Positions 19,563 through 25,553 of a DNA stretch of 38,270 nucleotides are shown here, piece after piece. Within the stretch, counting starts at the first letter, position 1; every line of letters begins with the position of its first letter. Position numbers and translations under genes: made by a program. Below the pieces are notes generated by a model. That model was not told where the DNA came from. It ran no database searches and saw nothing but the letters and a program-made list of their open reading frames with translations. Source of the DNA: an uncultured Coriobacteriaceae bacterium (GTDB taxonomy: Bacteria > Actinomycetota > Coriobacteriia > Coriobacteriales > Atopobiaceae); contig CADAQM010000016.1 in NCBI GenBank assembly GCA_902790135.1, positions 1-38,270 of the forward strand. The letters are read 5' to 3'.

Positions 19563-20387
19563 ATGAGTGAGGCGATGAAGGTCGCGCGGGCGGCAAACGT
19601 ACTGGCACGGTGGTGTGCTCTGCGTGACGTGAGCGTGCTGGACCGCGAGGCGCTGGCTGACGAGGCTGGGCTATCCGAAGGCCAGGCCGACCTCTTCGTG
19701 CTCTTTGGCGGGGGCGTGACTGGAACAATCGAGACGCTGGCTGCGGCTATGCGCGCGGACGTTGCGCGACGCTACGCTATCGTGGGTGGCCGTGGGCATG
19801 CCACCTATTGGTTGGACCAAGCGGTTGAGCGGCTACGCGAGGAGGATGGGTCGCTTCCTGTGCCAGGTGTGGCCAGCGAGTCCGAGATGCTTGATGCCCT
19901 GCTCTTTGCGCGCCATGGCTTGCATGCGGACCTGCTCGAGACGCGTTCAACCAACTGCGGCAACAACATCACCTACTTCCTCGACTTGCTGGAAGGGGAG
20001 GAGGGCGTGCCTGCGAGCGTGATTCTCTCGCAGGATGCTGTGATGCAGCGTCGGATGGACGTCACCTGGAAGCGGCAGGTGGCTGACCGTCCCCTGTTTG
20101 CGAAGACGCGCGTGGTAAACTGGCCCGCCTACGAGGCCGAGCTTGCCTGTGAGGAGGGGAGGCTCGTCTGGCGCCAGGCGCCAGAGGGAATCTGGCCGAT
20201 GGAGAAGTACCTGCAGCTCCTGCTCGGTGAGGTCGAGCGCCTGACCGACGACGAGTATGGCTACGGCCCACGCGGACGCGACTTCGTGGCGCATGTGGAC
20301 GTGCCGCCGGAGGTGTTCGAGGCAGCGGACGTCTTGCGTGCGGCCTGTGGCGAGAGTGGTCGAGCCCCCGACGAGCGCTTTGGCTGA
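19563..20387 (+). CDS. YdcF-like DUF218 protein
   Basis: This 274-residue protein resembles E. coli YdcF (DUF218 fold). The N-terminal half contains FVLFGGGVTGTIE, and then AIVGGRGHATYWL with the conserved GGxGH-type turn. ESEMLDALLF and TRSTNCGNNITYFLDLL follow, the latter a conserved Ser/Thr-Asn patch of the family. ILSQDAVMQRR also fits. YdcF binds S-adenosylmethionine in vitro, and related ElyC/SanA proteins act in envelope biology; the true role is unknown. There is no signal peptide or transmembrane helix, so it should be cytoplasmic. A TATAGT -10-like box lies at about 19529-19534, and GGCGAAAGGTG precedes the ATG. Confidence 0.8.
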   Translation: MSEAMKVARAANVLARWCALRDVSVLDREALADEAGLSEGQADLFVLFGGGVTGTIETLAAAMRADVARRYAIVGGRGHATYWLDQAVERLREEDGSLPVPGVASESEMLDALLFARHGLHADLLETRSTNCGNNITYFLDLLEGEEGVPASVILSQDAVMQRRMDVTWKRQVADRPLFAKTRVVNWPAYEAELACEEGRLVWRQAPEGIWPMEKYLQLLLGEVERLTDDEYGYGPRGRDFVAHVDVPPEVFEAADVLRAACGESGRAPDERFG

Positions 20388-20437
20388 CCTCGCTCCGAAA
20401 GGGACAATCGGGACGGAGGCCTGTGTCCGTCAATAGA

Positions 20438-20470
20438 AACTGCTCACAATCAGTCAGGCTGTGAGCAGTT
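20438..20470. repeat. 33-bp imperfect palindrome, copy 1 of a tandem pair
   Basis: Arms AACTGCTCACA and TGTGAGCAGTT are perfect 11-bp complements separated by 11 bases. An almost identical element is at 20501-20533. It lies after the YdcF-like gene and before the YczE-like gene. It could be a terminator pair, a regulator's double operator or a dispersed repeat. Confidence 0.85.
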
Positions 20471-20500
20471 CTCGGACAAAAGCCCAGTTATATTCTCCCG

Positions 20501-20533
20501 AACTGCTCACAATGAGCCAATTTGTGAGCAGTT
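20501..20533. repeat. 33-bp imperfect palindrome, copy 2 of a tandem pair
   Basis: The same arms as copy 1 (AACTGCTCACA at 20501-20511, with a T-to-A-type change at the inner edge of the right arm, ending TGTGAGCAGTT at 20523-20533). Only the 11-base centre differs. The copies are exactly 63 bp apart, and a TTATAT -10-like box (20488-20493) lies between them. Confidence 0.85.
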
Positions 20534-20670
20534 ACTCCTGGCTTGGAGAGGCATTCATGCGACATTGCAGAAGGTGACTACGTTGGACAAGAAGTGCCTC
20601 AGCGGCTCGCAGGGGGCCTCTCTGGGTTACCCTGAGAGCGATCGAACCGATTCTTGAGCGGAGCTGTCGC

Positions 20671-21324
20671 ATGAGTAGGTCACGCATCGTGCTGCAATGG
20701 GTCCAGATCGCGCTTGGCCTCCTGGTGTTCTCCTTTGGAGTCCACCTCACCATCTTTGCCAACATCGGCTTGGCTCCGTGGGACTGCCTGGGCATGGGCA
20801 TTGCGGCGCACACGCCTCTCAACTACGGCTTGGCCATGACGGCGACGAGCGTGATCATCCTGATCATCGACCTGCTCATGAGAGAGCGCATCGGCTACGG
20901 GACCATTATCGACGCGTTGCTCACGGGCAACTTCGTGCAGGCCTTCAACGATCTGAGCCCGCTCGAGCCGTGCTCCAACATGTGGGCAGGCATTTCGATG
21001 ATGCTCGTGGGCTTTGCCTTTATGGCGGTGGGCATGTGGATCTACATGCGTGGTGAGCAATGCTGTGGTCCGCGCGACGCGCTGCTAGTGGGTTTGGGCA
21101 AGCGTCTGCCAAGCGTTCCCATTGGCGTGGTGCAAATCATCCTTTGGTCCGCTGTCACGATAGTCGGTTGGGCGCTGGGAGGCCCGGTGGGCGTGGGCAC
21201 GCTGCTTTCGGCCTTTGGTGCGGGGGCGGTAATGCAGCTCGTCTACCAACTGCTACGCTTTGAGCCGCGCGACATCGAGCACAAGAGCGTGATAGAGATC
21301 AACCGCCAACTCCTTGGGCAGTAG
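20671..21324 (+). CDS. YczE/YitT-family integral membrane protein
   Basis: This 217-residue membrane protein has five or so hydrophobic segments and the family opening: LLVFSFGVHLTIFANIGL followed by APWDCLGMG, a hallmark of YczE/YyaS-type proteins. A second conserved stretch is CCGPRDALLVGLGKR. In Bacillus, YczE affects production of a lipopeptide antibiotic; the molecular activity is unknown. The start at 20671 is preceded by GGAG. It stands alone downstream of the paired palindromes and is followed by the amidohydrolase gene 82 bases later. Confidence 0.85.
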   Translation: MSRSRIVLQWVQIALGLLVFSFGVHLTIFANIGLAPWDCLGMGIAAHTPLNYGLAMTATSVIILIIDLLMRERIGYGTIIDALLTGNFVQAFNDLSPLEPCSNMWAGISMMLVGFAFMAVGMWIYMRGEQCCGPRDALLVGLGKRLPSVPIGVVQIILWSAVTIVGWALGGPVGVGTLLSAFGAGAVMQLVYQLLRFEPRDIEHKSVIEINRQLLGQ

Positions 21325-21406
21325 CTAGGGTTTCGTCCTGGATGTCCTTCTCGGCTCTTATAAGTGTTACTGTTGGTCACATATACGGCCAACCGAAGGA
21401 GCCCTC

Positions 21407-22363
21407 ATGATCGTCTCCTCTATCGACGCTCATTCCCACGCGCTACCCCAGGCTTACCTTGACGCCCTCGCCGATCTGGGCGTGGACCCGGTCGAGGAGG
21501 ACGGTTTCCCCACACCCATATGGAGCGAGAACTCCCACCTGCGCTTCATGGAGGAGACTGGCCAGGAGTTCTGCGTTCTCTCGATCTCCACGCCTCACAT
21601 CCATCGTGGCGACGACGGGCTGGCAGTCCGTCATGCGCGCGCCATCAACGACGAGCTGGCTGCAGTTTGCCGCCGCCACCCTGACCGCTTGGGCTTTGCG
21701 ACCACACTGCCTGTTCCTGCCGTGGAAGCTTCCATCGATGAGGCTCGCCGTGGCTATGACGATCTGGGGGCGCTTGGCGTGAAGCTCCCAAGCAACGCCA
21801 ATGGCATCTACCTGGGTGATCCATCGCTCGAGCCGCTCATGGCCTTTCTCGACGAGCGCGCTTCGGTGGTGACCATTCATCCTTCGCTGCCTTCGGCCGT
21901 ACCTCAGGGGATCTTCACGGCTGGTCCAGCTCCGCTCTTTGAGTACATCGCTGACACCACGCGTGCGGTGCTCAACCTCATGGCACACGGGGTCATCGAC
22001 CGCTATCCTCACATACGCTGGATCGTGCCGCATGCCGGGTCGTTCGTGCCTGCCATCGCGCATCGACTTACGGGCATTTCGCAGGTGCTGGTGCCGGCAG
22101 GGCTCATGGAGCCAATCAACGTAATGGACAACCTCCGCAGCCTCTACTGGGACCTCGCTGGCGACGCACGCCCGGTCATGCTCGAGGGTCTCATGCACAT
22201 TGCCGATCCCACGCACCTGCTCTATGGCAGTGACACCCCTTACACGCCGGTGCCCATTGTCGCGCGCAATAAGGAGGGCTTGGCGGCTGATCCGCAGATA
22301 GCGCCTGTCGCGCAGGCCGTGTTCCATGACAACGCAGCGAAACTTTACGGGCTGACCCTCTAA
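21407..22363 (+). CDS. amidohydrolase-2 (ACMSD-like) metal-dependent hydrolase/decarboxylase
   Basis: This 318-residue TIM-barrel protein belongs to the amidohydrolase-2 group, which includes aminocarboxymuconate-semialdehyde decarboxylase (ACMSD) and 6-methylsalicylate decarboxylase. The metal motif HxH is at the start (IDAHSHALP). Further ligands are His in VVTIHPSLP and WIVPHAGSF, and Asp in LLYGSDTPYTP. GFATTLPVP and GALGVKLPSNANG are also typical. The probable activity is nonoxidative decarboxylation or hydrolysis of a small aromatic or heterocyclic acid. A strong ribosome site GAAGGAG precedes the ATG. A TTATAA box lies about 50 bp upstream. Confidence 0.87.
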   Translation: MIVSSIDAHSHALPQAYLDALADLGVDPVEEDGFPTPIWSENSHLRFMEETGQEFCVLSISTPHIHRGDDGLAVRHARAINDELAAVCRRHPDRLGFATTLPVPAVEASIDEARRGYDDLGALGVKLPSNANGIYLGDPSLEPLMAFLDERASVVTIHPSLPSAVPQGIFTAGPAPLFEYIADTTRAVLNLMAHGVIDRYPHIRWIVPHAGSFVPAIAHRLTGISQVLVPAGLMEPINVMDNLRSLYWDLAGDARPVMLEGLMHIADPTHLLYGSDTPYTPVPIVARNKEGLAADPQIAPVAQAVFHDNAAKLYGLTL

Positions 22364-22480
22364 GTTTTCCACTTTGTGGACTGACGCTTCATCGACGACT
22401 GGGTTACGGATGGCTGCTGGCTGGCTGATGGTGTGGCGCGATACGCTAGGCTCAGAATAACCACGTCGATTGGAGCTGCC

Positions 22481-23002
22481 ATGTCCTTCCTCGATCTTGC
22501 TTCCTCCCGTTATTCCTGCCGCGCCTTCACTGATGAGCCCGTGACTCAGGATGAGCTCGACCAGCTGCTGGAGGCCGTGCGCGTTGCACCTACAGCCAAG
22601 AACACCCAGCCGGTGAAGGTGTGGGTCTTCCGCAGTGACGGGGCCCTGGAGAAGATCCGTACCTGTACGCGCTGTCATTTTGATGCCCCGCTGCTGGTGC
22701 TCTTTGGCGCTGATTCCAACGCAGAGGGTGTCTTCGTGCGTCCCTCCGACGGACAGAACGCAGCAATCGGCGATGCAACCATCGTGGCAACCCACTACAT
22801 GCTCGAGGCCAAGGATCTGGGCCTGGACACCTGCTGGGTCGGTTTCTTTGACACGCCCGCAATCAACGAGGCCTTCCCGCAGACTGCGGGCTATGACCTC
22901 GTGGGACTCTTCCCCACAGGGCATGCGGCTCCCGAGAAGGGCGACCCGAGCCCACGCCACACCCAGCGCAAGGCGTTGTCCGAGTACGTCGAAGAGTTGT
23001 AG
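22481..23002 (+). CDS. nitroreductase-family FMN oxidoreductase
   Basis: This 173-residue flavoprotein has the nitroreductase fold. The FMN-binding opening SRYSCRAFTDEPVTQDEL is followed by RVAPTAKNTQPVKVWVF, the central IGDATIVATHYMLEAKDLGLDTCWVG split between blocks, and the end LVGLFPTGHAAP. It should use NAD(P)H to reduce nitro compounds, quinones or enones. It is short but complete, matching the small anaerobe-type members. I selected ATG 22481 because the family N-terminus begins there and TGGAG precedes it; the frame is open from 22433. It converges on the HAD gene. Confidence 0.9.
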   Translation: MSFLDLASSRYSCRAFTDEPVTQDELDQLLEAVRVAPTAKNTQPVKVWVFRSDGALEKIRTCTRCHFDAPLLVLFGADSNAEGVFVRPSDGQNAAIGDATIVATHYMLEAKDLGLDTCWVGFFDTPAINEAFPQTAGYDLVGLFPTGHAAPEKGDPSPRHTQRKALSEYVEEL

Positions 23003-23009
23003 ACGGCTG

Positions 23010-23043
23010 GCGTGTGACAGCGACCTGTCCCCTCGTCACACGC
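23010..23043. repeat. GTGACA-type palindromic repeat between convergent genes (copy 1)
   Basis: Arms GCGTGTGAC (23010-23018) and GTCACACGC (23035-23043) are perfect complements with a 16-nt loop. It lies between the nitroreductase and HAD stop codons and can end transcription from both sides. Bases 23011-23032 are identical to 23969-23990. Confidence 0.8.
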
Positions 23044-23903
23044 TATGACTCACACATGAAGGCAGGTAGCACGTCCTCCGTGCCGCGCTCGTTGCACAGG
23101 CGTGCTGCCTCGGCAATCTGTTCGAGGGCTATGGCAACGCCATCGTCTGCTGAAGCGCCCACGTGCCACCGTGCGGCTCTCGTGGCATTCTCGTTGGCGT
23201 TGGCCACGGCACAGGAATTGGGGATGTACTCAAGCATCGTGAGGTCATTGTCGGCATCGCCAAACACGCAGACCTCGTCGAGCGACAGGCGCAAGGTCTC
23301 GATGAGCCGCTTGATTCCCTCGACCTTGCTCCAACCATGGATGGACACGTCCAGCCAGTTGACCACCGTGTTCAGGAAATCGAACATCGGGAAGGTTTCT
23401 TGCAGCTCTGCCTGGAGCTCGGCAACTGCCTCGTCTCCACCGAGGCAGATGATGCCCGCCTTGGCTACGGGATAGACGGGCAGCGTCTCGTGCCACATGC
23501 CTCCCGCCATGAACGCACGGTCGTACATGGAGCCCATCTCCTCGCGGGAAATGCCAACCCAGTCGCCCAGCCCGTCGGAGCGATAGGTGATAAAGGCGCA
23601 GCCAGGCCTTTTCGCCACCAGCTCGGCGGCCTGGCGCAGCGGCGCTTCATCGAGATTGCGCTCGAACACGAGAGAACGCAGGTAGTACACCTTCTGGCCG
23701 TTTACTGCCACTGCCGTGTTGTAGCAGCTGCGATCTCCGCGGAAGAAGCCCGCAAGCTCGGAGCGGTCGCGTCCCGTGGTCGGTCCGAAGTCGACTCCCT
23801 GCTCCTGGCAGGCGTGAATCGCGTCTATGGTGCGTGGGGAGACGAACTGGTGCCCGAAGGGGATGAGCGTGTTGTCCATGTCAGAGAGCACGAGCTTGAT
23901 CAT
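23043..23903 (-). CDS. HAD-superfamily Cof-type phosphatase
   Basis: This 286-residue Cof-type HAD hydrolase has motif I LVLSDMDNTLIP, with the nucleophile and acid/base Asp. Motif II is GPTTGRDRS, and the C-terminal block is WSKVEGIKRL and CVFGDADNDLTML. It has a C2-type cap between them. This is a sequence-distinct paralogue of the HAD at 6912-7703. The likely substrate is a phosphorylated sugar or cofactor. It is transcribed alone. A 22-bp sequence is repeated in direct orientation on both sides of the gene. Confidence 0.9.
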   Translation of the reverse strand: MIKLVLSDMDNTLIPFGHQFVSPRTIDAIHACQEQGVDFGPTTGRDRSELAGFFRGDRSCYNTAVAVNGQKVYYLRSLVFERNLDEAPLRQAAELVAKRPGCAFITYRSDGLGDWVGISREEMGSMYDRAFMAGGMWHETLPVYPVAKAGIICLGGDEAVAELQAELQETFPMFDFLNTVVNWLDVSIHGWSKVEGIKRLIETLRLSLDEVCVFGDADNDLTMLEYIPNSCAVANANENATRAARWHVGASADDGVAIALEQIAEAARLCNERGTEDVLPAFMCES

Positions 23904-23968
23904 GGGTCCTCTTTTCGCCAGGGGTGAGCTCCGTCAACCGTACCACAGGTGCATCAGCCGAACGCGCT

Positions 23969-23999
23969 CGTGTGACAGCGACCTGTCCCCCTGTCACGT
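23969..23999. repeat. GTGACA-type palindromic repeat (copy 2)
   Basis: Identical over 22 bp to 23011-23032, then ending CTGTCACGTG. It lies upstream of both the HAD gene (minus strand) and the RES gene, about 12 bp before a TATAAT box. Confidence 0.8.
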
Positions 24000-24010
24000 G
24001 ATGAGGCTCC

Positions 24011-24016
24011 TATAAT
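24011..24016 (+). promoter_or_regulatory. -10 box of the RES-domain gene
   Basis: A consensus TATAAT sits 39 bp before the start codon at 24055. The -35 region falls inside the palindromic repeat and has no clear TTGACA match. Confidence 0.5.
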
Positions 24017-24054
24017 GAGGCTATTCGCCATGGCCGACTGCGAGAGGAATCCTC

Positions 24055-25050
24055 ATGGATGCGAGCGAGCATACGACTCTTGCCCACCTGTTGCAGATGC
24101 GTGAGCAGCTCTCCCTCCGGCATGCCATCCAGAAGAAGCTCATGGCGTTCGAGCGCGAGCTCTGCAACAACAATCGGTTCTTTCCCCGTGCGGACATCCT
24201 GAGCTGGGTTGATGCGATTGCTCCCATGGTGCTGCGGACTCTCGATTCTGGCTCAGTGCTGTATCGAGGCAGGATCATCACCAAGGCTGACGAGGACGAG
24301 TTTCTGGCGCCCGTGTATCACGCGCTTGGCGTGTTCATCGAGGACGACGAGGGCGACTTAGGTCATACGAGGTTTGCAGAAGCGTACGTCCAGCAGGAGA
24401 TCGACCGCCTGGAGGCAGGGGAGAAAGCCTTGGACTACGCCTCCTTCGAGGACAGGCTCAAGGTCTTCAGGGCCAGGGGATGGTGGGGCTACGGTAAGCG
24501 TGAGTCCGACGCGGCACCTTCGGACGCCACGGGAAACGGTCGCATCAACCCGGCGGGCATAAGCTACCTCTACGCCTCCAACCGGCGTGAGACGGCCGCC
24601 CTCGAAGCGCGGCCGCATATCTCGCAGATGGTGAGCATCGCTGAGGTGAGGACTACCGACAAGATTGTCCTCTTCGACCTCACGCGCGACGTCTTTGCTG
24701 ACGACAAGTCTCCCGACGATCAGACCAAGATGTTCCGCAAGCTCCTCGCGCACTACTTCTCCAGGCCCAACTACTCGGGCGACCAGGCGTATCTGGTGAC
24801 GCAATACATCAGCGAGTACGTGAAGGGGCGCATTGAGGAGACGACCGGTCTGCATTTTGACGGCATCTGCTTCAGCAGCTCGCTCGATCGGAAGGGCACA
24901 AACTACGTGATCTTCGATACGAAGGAGCAACCCAAGTACGAGATCGTCTCCTCGTCGTTGGAGAAGGTGGTCGACATGCAGGGCACGCTCGAGACCTATC
25001 TGCCCATGAGCGATGCCACCGTTCGCGGGCTTATGGATGCCACGTTCTGA
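24055..25050 (+). CDS. RES-domain protein (ADP-ribosyltransferase/NAD-hydrolase-like fold)
   Basis: This 331-residue protein carries a RES domain, named after conserved Arg, Glu and Ser. The three are visible: Arg in VLYRGRI (about residues 71-73), Glu179 in NRRETAALEARPH, and Ser in GICFSSSLD (274-276). NPAGISYLYAS is also typical. Family toxins degrade NAD+ or ADP-ribosylate a host protein, usually with an Xre-type antitoxin gene next door. Here no antitoxin is seen. The protein is about twice the size of RES toxins, with an added N-terminal helical part (1-60) and a long insertion (75-160). Housekeeping, defence or toxin roles are all possible. Confidence 0.8.
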   Translation: MDASEHTTLAHLLQMREQLSLRHAIQKKLMAFERELCNNNRFFPRADILSWVDAIAPMVLRTLDSGSVLYRGRIITKADEDEFLAPVYHALGVFIEDDEGDLGHTRFAEAYVQQEIDRLEAGEKALDYASFEDRLKVFRARGWWGYGKRESDAAPSDATGNGRINPAGISYLYASNRRETAALEARPHISQMVSIAEVRTTDKIVLFDLTRDVFADDKSPDDQTKMFRKLLAHYFSRPNYSGDQAYLVTQYISEYVKGRIEETTGLHFDGICFSSSLDRKGTNYVIFDTKEQPKYEIVSSSLEKVVDMQGTLETYLPMSDATVRGLMDATF

Positions 25051-25103
25051 TTCTGGCGGAGCCTGTTAAAAGGACATTCGGAACGGAGCCTTTCCTGTAA
25101 GCG

Positions 25104-25134
25104 ATGCCCCGCACGAGAGAATCGTGCGGGGCAT
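25104..25134. terminator. perfect hairpin terminator between the RES gene and the PTS IIC remnant
   Basis: Arms ATGCCCCGCACGA (25104-25116) and TCGTGCGGGGCAT (25122-25134) are perfect over 13 bp with a 5-nt loop. It lies beyond the ends of both the RES gene and the IIC remnant, so it can serve both strands, although neither T-run is strong. Confidence 0.75.
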
Positions 25135-25175
25135 AGGAAGGAAGGTCTTGCGGGGGTTTGTCTTACCGGGAGAAC

Positions 25176-25262
25176 TTAGGCGGCCTCTGCCTCGTTAGCG
25201 GCCTCCTCCTAGAGGCACTTCTTCTCGTAGGCCCTCCAGAAGGGCAGGTAGATGACCAGGCC
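25176..25262 (-). pseudogene. C-terminal remnant of a PTS cellobiose-type IIC permease
   Basis: On the minus strand the last codons read VIYLPFWRAYEKKCL, an amber stop (TAG at 25209-25211), then EEAANEAEAA and TAA (25176-25178). This is the typical end of a lactose/cellobiose-family IIC permease: a final helix exit, YLPFxxAYE, and a charged tail. The tail is interrupted by the in-frame stop, and everything upstream is missing. The fragment abuts the GH1 remnant at about 25262. Confidence 0.72.
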
Positions 25263-25457
25263 GTGGACGACGGCGTGGAGATGGTGGGCTACTGCACCTG
25301 GGCGGCCATCGACCTCTACAGCACCCGTGAGGGTTTTGGTAAGCGCTACGGTTTCGTCTACATCGATGCGGACCACGACTTCAAGCGCATCAAGAAGGAC
25401 AGCTTCGATTGGTATCGCAAGGTGATCGCCACCAACGGTGCGGACCTGACCGACTAA
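25263..25457 (+). pseudogene. C-terminal remnant of a second GH1 6-phospho-beta-glucosidase
   Basis: The last 64 residues of a GH1 phospho-beta-glucosidase are preserved up to a normal stop: VDDGVEMVGYCTWAAIDLYS, then FGKRYGFVYIDAD and KVIATNGADL. The Ser...Lys-x-Tyr phosphate-binding pattern is intact. All catalytic parts are missing and no ribosome site leads into it. It is clearly different from the full GH1 at 15997-17469. It is fused back-to-back to the IIC remnant, as expected if one deletion removed the 5' halves of two divergent genes. Confidence 0.8.
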
Positions 25458-25480
25458 CCAACTGACATACGAGACTTCGA

Positions 25481-25514
25481 CGACCGGGTTTGGACTCAAC
25501 GCCAAACCCGGTCG
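25481..25514 (+). terminator. terminator left from the GH1 remnant
   Basis: Arms CGACCGGGTTTGG (25481-25493) and CCAAACCCGGTCG (25502-25514) form a perfect 13-bp stem with an 8-nt loop, 23 bp after the GH1 stop. It also lies 40 bp beyond the end of the convergent ATPase gene. Confidence 0.8.
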
Positions 25515-25553
25515 TTGCTATAGGAACGTGCGCGTATGTTGCGAGCACACATG

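Noticed and set aside
20438..20533. A CRISPR array
   Set aside because: There are only two units, they are palindromic with changing centres rather than constant repeats with unique spacers, and no cas genes are present.
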